A stretch of DNA of 40,785 nt, from the NCBI GenBank assembly GCA_021818615.1, contig JAKATT010000177.1:1-40785 (forward strand), in the 5' to 3' direction. This DNA comes from Actinomycetes bacterium (GTDB taxonomy: Bacteria > Actinomycetota > Acidimicrobiia > Acidimicrobiales > Bog-793). Below the pieces are notes generated by a model, which made no database searches, was not told the DNA's origin, and was given only the letters and a program-made list of their open reading frames with translations. Numbering within the stretch: position 1 is the first letter of the stretch; the number at the start of each line of letters is the position of its first letter. The position numbers and the translations under genes were made by a program. Positions 1 to 7,484 of the stretch are shown here, piece after piece.

Positions 1-352
1 GAGTACATCAAGAGCGCACCGTTCTCGAGGTGACGTCCGGATGGGTGCGTCACGGCCGATCGCCGGGGATGGCACGCGCATACACAGGCGAAGGGTGCTA
101 CCGGACAGTCGTTTGACCCTCGCTGCGGCGAACGTTCGCGCCACTGCGGGGTGGCGGCTCGGAGGCGTTCTTGCCACCTCGACGACAGGTGTCTACACAA
201 GTGGCTGGCACTCTCGCAGGCGGAGTCCTAGCCTGTATCTCCGAGCTCGGTGGCGGTCGGCAAACGAGCAGTGTGATGCGGATCTGGTGCAGATGGGCAA
301 CCTAAGCCTGCCGCCGTGCCACCGGTAACGCCTCTACCAGGGGAAACAAACC
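1..352. other. left flank outside attL, no recognisable gene
   Basis: The first frame reads ten sense codons (EYIKSAPFSR) and then a TGA at 31-33, so the window may open with the very end of a plus-strand gene. The rest, including a 95-codon open frame at 41-328, has no motif or protein family I recognise. On the minus strand this is the DNA directly downstream of the duplicated tRNA-Gly 3' half, so it was presumably the original 3' neighbour of the tRNA before the island integrated. Confidence 0.3.
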
Positions 353-395
353 GAGCGGACGACGGGATTCGAACCCGCGACCCTCACCTTGGCAA
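353..395 (-). repeat. attL: duplicated 3' half of tRNA-Gly
   Basis: These 43 bases are identical and co-directional with 38437-38479 inside the intact tRNA-Gly gene. The match covers the anticodon loop, the 3' side of the anticodon stem, the variable loop, the T arm and the 3' acceptor strand. It stops at the 5' side of the anticodon loop, a usual crossover position for tyrosine integrases. No 5' half of a tRNA is present here, so this is an attachment-site remnant and not a gene. Confidence 0.88.
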
Positions 396-502
396 TTCGA
401 TCCCAGCGCTGCTCCGACCAGGGCCTCTCGACATAACTGCTGGTCACATGGTCCACGCCGTCCGTCTAGGTCCACACTGTACGACCAAATCCTGCGCGCT
501 AA

Positions 503-520
503 TGGCACATATGTGGCACG
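503..520. repeat. 18-bp subterminal repeat, left copy (possible integrase arm site)
   Basis: The sequence TGGCACATATGTGGCACG occurs here, 107 bp inside attL, and again at 38349-38366, 70 bp inside attR, in the same orientation. Each copy contains the unit TGGCAC twice. The positions suit integrase arm-type or Xis binding sites. The rest of 396-623 shows no gene that I can support. Confidence 0.55.
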
Positions 521-623
521 CCGGGGAGCCGCGTAGTAGCTGGTCAACGTCACAGTTCTGGGGCTCAGAGAGATCGATTCAGTCACAGTTCAGACCCTAC
601 TACGGGCCTGAGACATCAGCGGG

Positions 624-1054
624 TCATGACTCCACCAGCTCCGCTCGCAGCGTCTCGACCGTCCACGTCGGACAGCCGCAGCCGAGGAAGTCGTGGTCGC
701 CAGTGAGGATGCCTGCGTTGAGGACCATGGCCAGGGCAACGGTTGGCCAGTCGTTGGGGTCCCGTGGAACGCGTCGCCGTGCTGCCGCCTCCACGCGCTC
801 GTAAAAGTTACGAGAGATCACCTCAATGGCGTGCTCGGTAGGGAGCGCGGGAATCTGAGTGGAGAGCTGGTCCGCTTGGTCTGTAGTCAGTCGCCCCTGA
901 CGGACGATGACAGCGAGCCGCCGTGTGATTTCGTGCAGGGTTTCATCCCACTGCTCTGCAGCGACGACGACATCGAGTCGAGGGTCGGCGAGGAGTACCC
1001 GTCCCTGCGGAGCAACTGTGCGACGAGCACGCTCGCATCCGCCACGATGATCAT
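624..1054 (-). pseudogene. PIN-domain toxin, frameshifted
   Basis: The ATG at 1054 overlaps the antitoxin stop as ATGA, the classic toxin-antitoxin junction. It starts MIIVADASVLVAQLLRR, the usual N-terminus of a VapC-like PIN ribonuclease with its first acidic residue. Near 1003-1012 the reading frame must change to continue as VLLADPRLDVVVAAEQWDE and then to the C-terminus with TGDHDFLG, which carries the late acidic residues. The restored protein would be about 143 residues, normal for the family. In the given sequence the first frame stops early, so no complete toxin is made unless the shift is a sequencing error or translational frameshifting. Only the last 65 codons appear in the ORF track. 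Confidence 0.65.
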
Positions 1055-1308
1055 TCAGGCATGGGCCGCCGCAGGTCGAACAGCTGCGCCAGCTCCTCTT
1101 CGGTCATCCCGGTCTCTTCGAGAATCTTCTCGACGGTACGTCCGAGGTTCTCAATCGCCTGCTTGACTTGCTCATGGTCACGCTCGACTGGGATGTAGAA
1201 GCCGATCACCTGGCCGTGCTTGTTGACGGCGACCGGATCGGACCCGGACAAGTAGGTGGTGGCGTGATCCCGGAACTCCCGGACGCCGACGTTCTTCAGC
1301 TTTGACAT
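1051..1308 (-). CDS. Phd/YefM-type antitoxin
   Basis: This 85-residue protein starts MSKLKNVGVREFRDHATTY and continues with SGSDPVAVNKHGQVIGFYIP, the usual N-terminal DNA-binding fold of Phd/YefM antitoxins. The C-terminal part is charged and helical (ILEETGMTEEELAQLFDLRR), as expected for the toxin-binding tail. A GAGGTG ribosome site lies before the ATG. The gene is followed at a 4-bp overlap by the PIN toxin, which it would neutralise while repressing its own promoter. Family assignment is by motif; the cognate toxin is frameshifted, so the pair is probably no longer addictive. Confidence 0.8.
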   Translation of the reverse strand: MSKLKNVGVREFRDHATTYLSGSDPVAVNKHGQVIGFYIPVERDHEQVKQAIENLGRTVEKILEETGMTEEELAQLFDLRRPMPE

Positions 1309-1310
1309 TT

Positions 1311-1359
1311 GTGGTCACCTCGTGGTCACATTGTACGCCGGTCGGGCTCAGCTGGTCAA
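1311..1359 (-). promoter_or_regulatory. toxin-antitoxin promoter with direct repeats
   Basis: On the minus strand there is a -35 TTGACC (1359-1354), an 18-bp spacer and a -10 TACAAT (1335-1330) ahead of the antitoxin ATG. The octamer GTGGTCAC is directly repeated at 1311-1318 and 1322-1329, between the -10 box and the start codon. That is a plausible operator for autoregulation by the antitoxin complex. Confidence 0.5.
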
Positions 1360-1562
1360 CGACCGTGATGAGCGGCACGTCGGACTCGATGGCACCCAAC
1401 CAGCTCGGAGTGACTCCACTCCTGTCCCTGTACCACCCAGGCCGGTAGGGCTCCGGCCTCAAGACGTGCTCTGGGGCACGAGTGCCCCCTTCGGGCGCTC
1501 CGCTTCGTCCGTGGGCGGTGGGTCACCTCGATGAATCCACACTCTCACTGGAGGGCACCACG

Positions 1563-2000
1563 ATGGTCCCGACAACCTTCAACCTCATCCGGACGTTTAC
1601 CCGCCGACGACGGGTCGTCCGCCACCCGGACGCTGTGCCCGAAGCGCAGCTCAACCTCCCCCGAAGGATCGACGGTCCTGCAGCTGCAGCACAGGTCGCT
1701 GGTGACCTGCTCCGGCATCGCCGGGAAGACATCACGCTGGCGCTCTACCTGGACGACCGGCACCGCCTCGTCGGGACAGCCATCCTCGCTGTCGGCTGGG
1801 CTCAGGCAGCTCGCCTCTCGGCACGCCCGATCCTCTCAGGATCCCAGGCGTGTCGGGCCACCGGCTTCGTTCTCGTCCGTTATCGCCGCTGGGGCGCTCC
1901 CAGCGCCACGGAACCCGAGGATCGCACCTTCCGGTCCATCGCGGCGGCGTGCAGCCGGTACGGGCTCGTGGCGGTCGATCACCTCGTGGTGGTCGGCTGA
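1563..2000 (+). CDS. RadC/JAB-like domain protein
   Basis: The protein has 145 residues. The stretch LYLDDRHRLVGTAILAVG, followed by ARPILSGSQACRATGFVLVRYR and the end EDRTFRSIAAACSRYGLVAVDHLVVVG, follows the RadC/JAB layout that is common on plasmids and islands. The metal-binding HxHPSG motif of active JAB proteases is absent (VRYRRWGAPSATEPED stands in its place), so this is probably a non-catalytic member. The ATG at 1563 was chosen over the ORF-track start because GGAGGG precedes it and the extra 27 residues have no counterpart. The downstream neighbour is convergent. Confidence 0.65.
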   Translation: MVPTTFNLIRTFTRRRRVVRHPDAVPEAQLNLPRRIDGPAAAAQVAGDLLRHRREDITLALYLDDRHRLVGTAILAVGWAQAARLSARPILSGSQACRATGFVLVRYRRWGAPSATEPEDRTFRSIAAACSRYGLVAVDHLVVVG

Positions 2001-2043
2001 CGGGTGTTGCAGCTCGGCCAGGTCAGTCCGCTCCTGACGCTGC

Positions 2044-2205
2044 TCAGCGCGACGACCGGCGATTCGTCCGCCGGTTCGTCGGGCGAGGCGCTGCCCCCTT
2101 CGACGTGTGGGGCGTGGAGCGCTCATGCGCAGGCACCCGCGTCCCGTCTGCCCGCTTGTACGGGTGGACATAGACGATCTTCTTGCCCTTCTCGGTCTCG
2201 GCCAT
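2044..2205 (-). CDS. small basic protein, unknown function
   Basis: This 53-residue protein begins MAETEKGKKIVYVHPYKRADG and ends in an arginine-rich tail. A strong GGAGGTG ribosome site stands in front of the ATG, which supports real translation although the frame is too short to stand alone in the ORF track. The VHPYxRADGTxVxxHxR pattern resembles small proteins seen in actinobacterial accessory regions, but I cannot name a function. The basic tail suggests nucleic-acid contact (inference). It converges on the JAB-like gene and diverges from the TIGR04255 gene. Confidence 0.55.
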   Translation of the reverse strand: MAETEKGKKIVYVHPYKRADGTRVPAHERSTPHTSKGAAPRPTNRRTNRRSSR

Positions 2206-2224
2206 ACTGTTACACCTCCGTGGG

Positions 2225-2253
2225 TTCCCAGCCGATGTCGCGGGAAGTATACT
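2225..2253 (+). promoter_or_regulatory. promoter of the TIGR04255 operon
   Basis: A near-consensus TATACT lies at 2248-2253, only 9 bp before the ATG at 2263, with a weak -35-like TTCCCA at 2225-2230. Transcription would begin almost at the start codon, giving a leaderless or very short leader mRNA for the four-gene operon. Confidence 0.45.
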
Positions 2254-2262
2254 GGGAAGGTG

Positions 2263-3063
2263 ATGATGACCATGACCCCGTTCGGACCGTCGGTGCAGGA
2301 AGTACCACTGACCAGGGCTCCCCTGGTGAACGTGATCGCTCAGGTGCGCTTCCCGGCAGTGATGAAGATCGAGGACAGTGCCTTCGTGGCGAACTTCCAG
2401 GAGGCGATCCGGAAGGACTACCCGATCCTCCGGCCGGAACGGCAGCTCGGCGTCCTGATCGGGCCGGGAGGGGTCCAGCCGCAGGACGCTGGGACCGTGT
2501 GGCGCTTCGAGACGAAGGACCCGGATGCCTGGCAGGTGACGCTCGCGCCGAGCTTCGTGTCGCTCTCCGCGAAGCGGTACACGCGCCGGAGCGACCTTCT
2601 TGCTCGCCTGACTGTGGTGCTCCACGCCCTGGAAGGCTGGCTGCACCCGAACGTCTGCGACCGCATCGGCGTCCGATACGTGGACCGGGTGACAGGCGAG
2701 CAGCTCTCTCGAATCAGCACGCTCGTCCGTCCGGAGATACTCGGCGTCGCCGGGGATGAGGCTGCACTCGGCAGTGCGGAGGTCGTGCACGCCCTGTCGG
2801 ACACGCTGTTCCGACTCGACGATTCCTCGCAACTGCGTGGTCGATGGGGCAGGCTCCCCGCTGGTGCCACGTATGACCCCGGTATCGAACCGGCTCGCGA
2901 ACCGTCTTGGGTTCTCGATCTCGACCACTACACCGCGCAACAAGAGGACTTCGATCTCGCCACGATCGGCGGGACGGTCGCCGACTTCTGTGACCGCATC
3001 TACACGTTCTTCCGGTGGGCAGTCACTGACGCGTTCCTCGATGAGTTCGGAGCAGAGCGATGA
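2263..3063 (+). CDS. TIGR04255 family protein
   Basis: This 266-residue protein opens MMTMTPFGPSVQEVPLTRAPLVNVIAQVRFP, the signature N-terminus of the TIGR04255 family. Other family features are the central GVRYVDRVTG segment and the C-terminal FCDRIYTFFRWAVTDAFLDEFG. The family has no established biochemical role and is common in defence and accessory islands. The start was set at 2263 because GGGAAGG stands in front and the upstream extension is not family-like. Its stop overlaps the next start (ATGA). The next gene begins with a divergent segment of similar layout (PWAILPIADTLVE), so the two products may act together (inference). Confidence 0.75.
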   Translation: MMTMTPFGPSVQEVPLTRAPLVNVIAQVRFPAVMKIEDSAFVANFQEAIRKDYPILRPERQLGVLIGPGGVQPQDAGTVWRFETKDPDAWQVTLAPSFVSLSAKRYTRRSDLLARLTVVLHALEGWLHPNVCDRIGVRYVDRVTGEQLSRISTLVRPEILGVAGDEAALGSAEVVHALSDTLFRLDDSSQLRGRWGRLPAGATYDPGIEPAREPSWVLDLDHYTAQQEDFDLATIGGTVADFCDRIYTFFRWAVTDAFLDEFGAER

Positions 3064-3854
3064 GTCCGCAAGTCCACGCACGACCGAGCGCCCGTCTCGA
3101 CGACGCTGACGTTGAGGGACCCTGGGCGATCCTTCCGATCGCAGACACGCTCGTCGAGCGGAGGTCCTCAACCACGACGAGGCTCGGGATGCCCTTCGTC
3201 GTCCACGATCTCGACGACTTGCTCCTCGGTGCGGAACGGATGACTGGCGGAGCGATCAGCTGGAGCGACCAGTTCTGGCGGATCGACGTCAGCACAACGG
3301 AGACTGGCATCACCTACGCCAGCACCCCTCGTCCAGTACGTGAGGAGGTACAGAAGCTCCGCGACGAGATCGCTCGGCGCACGCGCCTCACCCGCGAGCA
3401 GATTGGTCGGGCTCTCGGCGTCGATCGCCGCTCGCTCAGCGCCTGGGTCAAGGGAGAGTCCGCCCCCGGCGCAGACAAGCTGGAACGACTTCAGCTGCTG
3501 GCGGACGTCGTCAGGGACATCGACGCATCCGAGCCAGGAAGTGCCACCGAGGTGTTGCTCAGCCGCACCGCAGGACAGGACCTTCTCGATCACATCGCGA
3601 GTGGCCGCTTTGCTCATGCTCGTGACTGGCAGCTTCTGCGCGGATCGTCTCCTTCGGTGAGGATCGTGCAACGCCTGTCCGCCAAGCGTCCACTCCATCA
3701 GAACGCGCTCGACGCCTATCTGCGAGGTGAGCTTCGTCCGCTCGGGCGAGCGGCCACCATCCGTCCTGAGTCGGACTACGAGCAGGACCTTGCCCGGGCA
3801 GAGCACCTCATGCCCAACGAGCCGGTCCGGAGAAGCCGCAGGGGCTACCGATGA
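3060..3854 (+). CDS. XRE-type helix-turn-helix protein
   Basis: The 264-residue protein has an N-terminal part of unknown fold (about 1-85). A clear XRE-like helix-turn-helix follows around residues 100-145: LTREQIGRALGVDRRSLSAWVKG, then a helix that ends LLADVV. A C-terminal alpha-helical region of about 110 residues completes it. The ATG overlaps the previous stop and its own stop overlaps the next start, so it is translationally coupled in the middle of the operon. It could be the operon regulator or a DNA-recognition subunit of a small system. Domain confidence is high, role unknown. Confidence 0.7.
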   Translation: MSPQVHARPSARLDDADVEGPWAILPIADTLVERRSSTTTRLGMPFVVHDLDDLLLGAERMTGGAISWSDQFWRIDVSTTETGITYASTPRPVREEVQKLRDEIARRTRLTREQIGRALGVDRRSLSAWVKGESAPGADKLERLQLLADVVRDIDASEPGSATEVLLSRTAGQDLLDHIASGRFAHARDWQLLRGSSPSVRIVQRLSAKRPLHQNALDAYLRGELRPLGRAATIRPESDYEQDLARAEHLMPNEPVRRSRRGYR

Positions 3855-4621
3855 TGGGTCCGGACGACTTCTACGAGTGGCACGACGAACCCCGGCAGGG
3901 CGACATCGTGCTGTGTGGCGTCTCGCGGATCATTGCCGACGATCGCCACAGTCCTCCGCAGTGGGAGGCACTCGATGCGCACTTCTTGGAGATTGACGGC
4001 GCCTGGGGCACGGGACGCCCACTTGGAGTCGCGGCTGGCATCAGCCTGGCAATGGTGGTCACGCACGATTGCCAGCTCGACAAGGGATGGAACCAGCGGG
4101 TCCGAGAGCTTGAGCGAGGGGGAATGACCCGTGAACGTGCCGAACGTGAAGCCACATCGGATGTGTCCCTCGACCGAACGCTGGTCGTCAGTCCACTCGT
4201 CGATCCGGGCGAGTTGCGTGGCGGACGCGGGAACCTGCTGGCGGGCAGAGTCATCGGCTATCTACCCGTCCCGGCGCACCCCGACAACCTCGTCGCCGAG
4301 TGCGTTGCTGACTTGACCTACCAGTGCACGATTGACCGTCTCGACGTTGCCAAGATCGCGTCGATCACTGAGGGCGCTCGCAAGCAGCTCCGCTATGCCC
4401 TGATCCAGCTGGATGCGCTGCGAACCGCGGACCTTGGGTTCGAGGTCGAAGCAGTTGTGGGCCGAACGATCCAGAAGGTCGAAGTTCCCGCTCGTAATCC
4501 GCTGACGGTCCGCCTCCAGCTGGATGATGGTCAGGTCATCCAGCTGCTCCAGCAACCGGGTGCGCCAGATCAGGAGACCGGACGGACCGGTGGCTTCTTC
4601 AGCTCGGGGGGGACTCCCTGA
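3851..4621 (+). CDS. unknown protein of the TIGR04255/HTH/HsdM operon
   Basis: The protein has 256 residues and I do not recognise a family. Visible features are an early [16 protein letters not shown], a hydrophobic stretch running into [15 protein letters not shown] with a His-Asp-Cys cluster, a charged helix ([17 protein letters not shown]), and a C-terminal acidic strand region ending in a Gly/Ser tail. The [10 protein letters not shown] segment resembles the 'SQxCDL' type strands of some defence-island proteins, but that is only a resemblance. It is coupled by ATGA to the HTH gene and by TGATG to hsdM, which suggests that its job is tied to DNA modification or defence. Confidence 0.6.
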   Translation: MMGPDDFYEWHDEPRQGDIVLCGVSRIIADDRHSPPQWEALDAHFLEIDGAWGTGRPLGVAAGISLAMVVTHDCQLDKGWNQRVRELERGGMTRERAEREATSDVSLDRTLVVSPLVDPGELRGGRGNLLAGRVIGYLPVPAHPDNLVAECVADLTYQCTIDRLDVAKIASITEGARKQLRYALIQLDALRTADLGFEVEAVVGRTIQKVEVPARNPLTVRLQLDDGQVIQLLQQPGAPDQETGRTGGFFSSGGTP

Positions 4622-5460
4622 TGGCCCGGCAGAACCGCAACGGCGAGCCTCTCGGCTTTGAGGACACCCTGTGGAAGGCAGCGGACAAGCTGCGCGGGTC
4701 TATGGACGCAAGCGAGTACAAGCACGTCGTCCTCGGTCTTGTGTTCCTCAAGTACATCGACGATGCCTTCACGGAGCGCCGGGAGAAGCTCGCTTCCGAC
4801 CTGGCGAAGGAGGGAATCACGGGTGACCAAGCGACAGACCTCCTGGAGTCCCGCGACGAGTACACGGCCGAGGGCGTCTTCTGGGTCCCTCCCGAGGCCC
4901 GCTGGGAGTTCCTGCAGTCGAAGGCGAAGCAGCCCGAGATCGGGAAGCTCATCGACTCAGCCATGGACGCCGTCGAAGTCGAGAACCCGAGCCTTCGAGG
5001 GGTGCTCCCGAAGAACTATGCCCGACCAAGCCTCGATGTCCGTCGCCTCGGCGAGCTGGTTGACATGATCGCCGGGCTTGGGCTCGGTGCTGCCGAGCAC
5101 CGGGAGAAGGACCTCCTCGGCCGGGTGTACGAATACTTCCTCGGGCGCTTCGCCTCACAAGAAGGAAAGGGTGGAGGCGAGTTCTACACGCCGCGCAGCG
5201 TCGTCAAGCTCCTGGTCGAGATGATCGAGCCGTACCAGGGACGAGTGTACGACCCGTGCTGCGGCTCCGGTGGCATGTTCGTCGAGTCCGAGCGCTTCGA
5301 CCTCGCCCGCTGGAAACGGGTCAACCGCGCTCAGCACCGTGCCCGGAAGGTCACGCATCGCTCATCACAAGGACACCCAATCGCGGGTCGGATGCCGATT
5401 GACGATCGGCTTGCTCCCAATACCCGTCGGCTCGCCGTAGCGCTGCACCAGCGAAGGTGA
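4621..5460 (+). pseudogene. hsdM: type I restriction-modification methyltransferase HsdM, truncated
   Basis: Residues 1-227 are a clean HsdM: the N-terminal helical domain ([36 protein letters not shown]), then the methylase domain with [19 protein letters not shown] and the SAM-binding motif [11 protein letters not shown]. After VESERF near 5301 the similarity ends abruptly and the frame runs through unrelated arginine-rich sequence to 5460. The catalytic NPPF motif and the rest of the roughly 500-residue protein are missing, and no hsdS or hsdR follows, so the enzyme must be inactive. The break marks the seam between the accessory left arm and the housekeeping block. Confidence 0.85.
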
Positions 5461-5600
5461 CGGCGGCGGGGCCTCGGTGCTCCAAAGCCCGGGAACCGCA
5501 AAGAGTACGGCAGGGGAGCGAGAGGTACGCCTTTGCGCGGCCGCGACGCTCACGATGGCTTGCCTCTCTACGACACTGGCGGCTCTCACGGCGGCCGGGT
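5302..5600. other. junction between accessory arm and core-gene block
   Basis: From the hsdM break to the end of purE there is no recognisable gene. Open frames on both strands are arginine/proline-rich shadows. I see only a short inverted repeat (CCGAT-TGACG-ATCGG near 5390-5410) and no insertion-sequence end. The exact recombination point cannot be placed from this sequence alone. Confidence 0.4.
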
Positions 5601-6167
5601 TCATGCCAGCCGTGTGCTCGGACCACCCATCACTGAGACCCCGAGATCGTTCTCTCGTGATATCGCGGCGTTCGCAGCGGCAACGTCGACAAGCCTGCCG
5701 GTCAACACAGGGTCCCCGATCGCGAGAATGCGAGCGGCCAGCAGCGCCGCGTTTCGAGCTGACCCGATTGCCACAGTCGCGACGGGCACGCCCGATGGCA
5801 TCTGCACGATCGAGAGCAGCGAGTCGATTCCGCCGAGGTGACGCAGGGGGACCGGGACACCGATCACGGGCAGGGGGGTCATCGCGGCAAGCATGCCTGG
5901 CAGGTGCGCGGCGCCGCCTGCACCGGCGATGATCACTTGTAGTCCACGGCCATTCGCCTCGCGACCGTAGGCGAGCATCGCCTCGGGAGTGCGGTGCGCG
6001 GACACGACGCGCACCTCGTGCGCGATGTGCAGATCGGCGAGCGTGTCCGACGCTGCGCACATGATCTCGAGATCCGACTTGCTGCCCATGACAACCCCTA
6101 CGCGGGGAGCAGCATCCTCAGAGGGGAGGTTGCTCTGCGGCATGCCAGCGGTGTCCGAGCCCCTCAT
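5601..6167 (-). CDS. purE: N5-carboxyaminoimidazole ribonucleotide mutase PurE
   Basis: The protein has 188 residues. It shifts the carboxyl group of N5-CAIR to give CAIR in purine synthesis, acting directly after PurK. Class I PurE motifs are all present: [37 protein letters not shown] and the late segment [13 protein letters not shown]. The start at 6167 follows GGGGGCGAGG; a second ATG at 6143 lacks a ribosome site. It lies 108 bp after purK on the same strand, in an apparent icd-purK-purE transcription unit. Confidence 0.93.
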   Translation of the reverse strand: MRGSDTAGMPQSNLPSEDAAPRVGVVMGSKSDLEIMCAASDTLADLHIAHEVRVVSAHRTPEAMLAYGREANGRGLQVIIAGAGGAAHLPGMLAAMTPLPVIGVPVPLRHLGGIDSLLSIVQMPSGVPVATVAIGSARNAALLAARILAIGDPVLTGRLVDVAAANAAISRENDLGVSVMGGPSTRLA

Positions 6168-6275
6168 GCCTCGCCCCCTGGCGACAGCGCACCAATCGCC
6201 GCACCGCCCGCACCGGTCACCTGATCTCGTGTGGCCATCGAGTCTCCTGTCCTCGCTGGGCGACCGATGCTGGGC

Positions 6276-7484
6276 TCATGGTTCCGTGAGCAGCGCGGCC
6301 GCCGCTTGCGCGGTCTCGAGCGCTTGCTCGGTGCTCGCCCCGAGGGCGGTGACGTGCCCAAGCTTGCGGCCAGGCCGAGGAGCCTTGCCGTACAGATGGA
6401 TGTGCGCGCCGGGGATCGCCAGAGCATGGGGGAGCCGGGCGGAGGGGTCGCAGGTGTCGGTGCCGTTGATGAGGTTCACGGTCGCAGCGGGGCTGCGCAG
6501 CGTCGTGGCACCGAGCGGCCAGTCGAGCACGGCACGCAAGTGCTGGTGGAACTGCGAGGTCTCACAGGCCTCGATCGTGATGTGGCCGGAGTTGTGCGGC
6601 CGCAGGGCGAGCTCGTTGACGAGAAGCTGGCCACGGGTGTCGAGGAACATCTCCACGGCGAGAACTCCGGTGGCGTCGATGCCGTCAGCGATCGACTTCG
6701 CCATCCGACCGGCCTGGTCGATGACGGGGGCGGGCAGCGATGCCGGCATGAGCAGGTGCCTGCAGATTCCGGCCTCCTGGACGGTTTGGACGGCGGGGTA
6801 CAGCGCCACGTACCCTGAAACGCTGCGCGCGATCAGGATCGCCAGTTCGGCCGCGATGTCGACGTGCTCCTCGGCCAGCCACAGCGATTTCTCAAGCGGT
6901 CCCTGCTCGAAGAGACCCGCCACCTGGTCCAGGCTCTCGATCAGGTGCACACCTCGACCGTCGTACCCGCCCGTCGCGCTTTTCACGATGACCGGCCACC
7001 CGTGTGCTTCGGCGAACCTCGCTACGTCTCCGGGTGACGACACCGGAGCGAACGCCGGCACGGGGAAACCCGACTCCGATAGGACCGTGCGAGCCTCCAG
7101 CTTGTCCTGGGCCAGGCTCAGTGCAGGAGACGCCGGGCGCAAGCGAAATCCGAGCTGCTCCAGTCGCTCCAGATGCGCTCCAGGGACGAGCTCGTGGTCG
7201 AAGGTGACGACATCGGCTCCCGCAGCCACCGCCTGGATATCCGCCAGGCACGACGATGATCCCAACCGGTGCGGTGCGCCGCCGACGACGGCGCTGTCAT
7301 CGGTGGACCCGGCCAGGACTACGAGGTCGATGTCGAGGTCGACGGCGGCCTGGTAGGTCATGCGGGCTAGTTGCCCAGCTCCGATCATCGCCACCCGGGC
7401 AGACGCCGGCCTGCGGAAGCTCACCTCGCCGCTCCCGTTACGAGCACTAGGCAGCCCTCGTCGCGGACCTCCGATCATGGTCAT
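6276..7484 (-). CDS. purK: N5-carboxyaminoimidazole ribonucleotide synthase PurK
   Basis: This is an ATP-grasp enzyme of about 402 residues that makes N5-CAIR from AIR, bicarbonate and ATP. It shows the N-terminal VAMIGAGQLARMTYQAA, the ATP-grasp stretch PVIVKSATGGYDGRGVHLI, the metal/ATP site VLAVEMFLDTRGQLLVNELALRPHNSGH, and the C-terminal HIHLYGK. The ATG at 7484 overlaps the icd stop (ATGA), which is why it was chosen. A GTG at 7424 would give a protein closer to the usual N-terminus and cannot be excluded. PurE is the next gene downstream. Confidence 0.92.
   Translation of the reverse strand: MTMIGGPRRGLPSARNGSGEVSFRRPASARVAMIGAGQLARMTYQAAVDLDIDLVVLAGSTDDSAVVGGAPHRLGSSSCLADIQAVAAGADVVTFDHELVPGAHLERLEQLGFRLRPASPALSLAQDKLEARTVLSESGFPVPAFAPVSSPGDVARFAEAHGWPVIVKSATGGYDGRGVHLIESLDQVAGLFEQGPLEKSLWLAEEHVDIAAELAILIARSVSGYVALYPAVQTVQEAGICRHLLMPASLPAPVIDQAGRMAKSIADGIDATGVLAVEMFLDTRGQLLVNELALRPHNSGHITIEACETSQFHQHLRAVLDWPLGATTLRSPAATVNLINGTDTCDPSARLPHALAIPGAHIHLYGKAPRPGRKLGHVTALGASTEQALETAQAAAALLTEP

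Noticed and set aside
302-586. minus-strand ORF with GEGRGFESRRPL
   Set aside because: This is the tRNA-Gly 3' half read as protein, as is the similar ORF at 38320-38703.
2044-3171. 375-aa minus-strand ORF over the TIGR04255 gene
   Set aside because: It is the antisense shadow of a recognisable plus-strand gene. Only its last 53 codons, with their own ribosome site, look real.
6164-6427. 87-aa minus-strand ORF between purK and purE
   Set aside because: It overlaps the purK 3' end in another frame, is Arg/Pro-rich and has no ribosome site.
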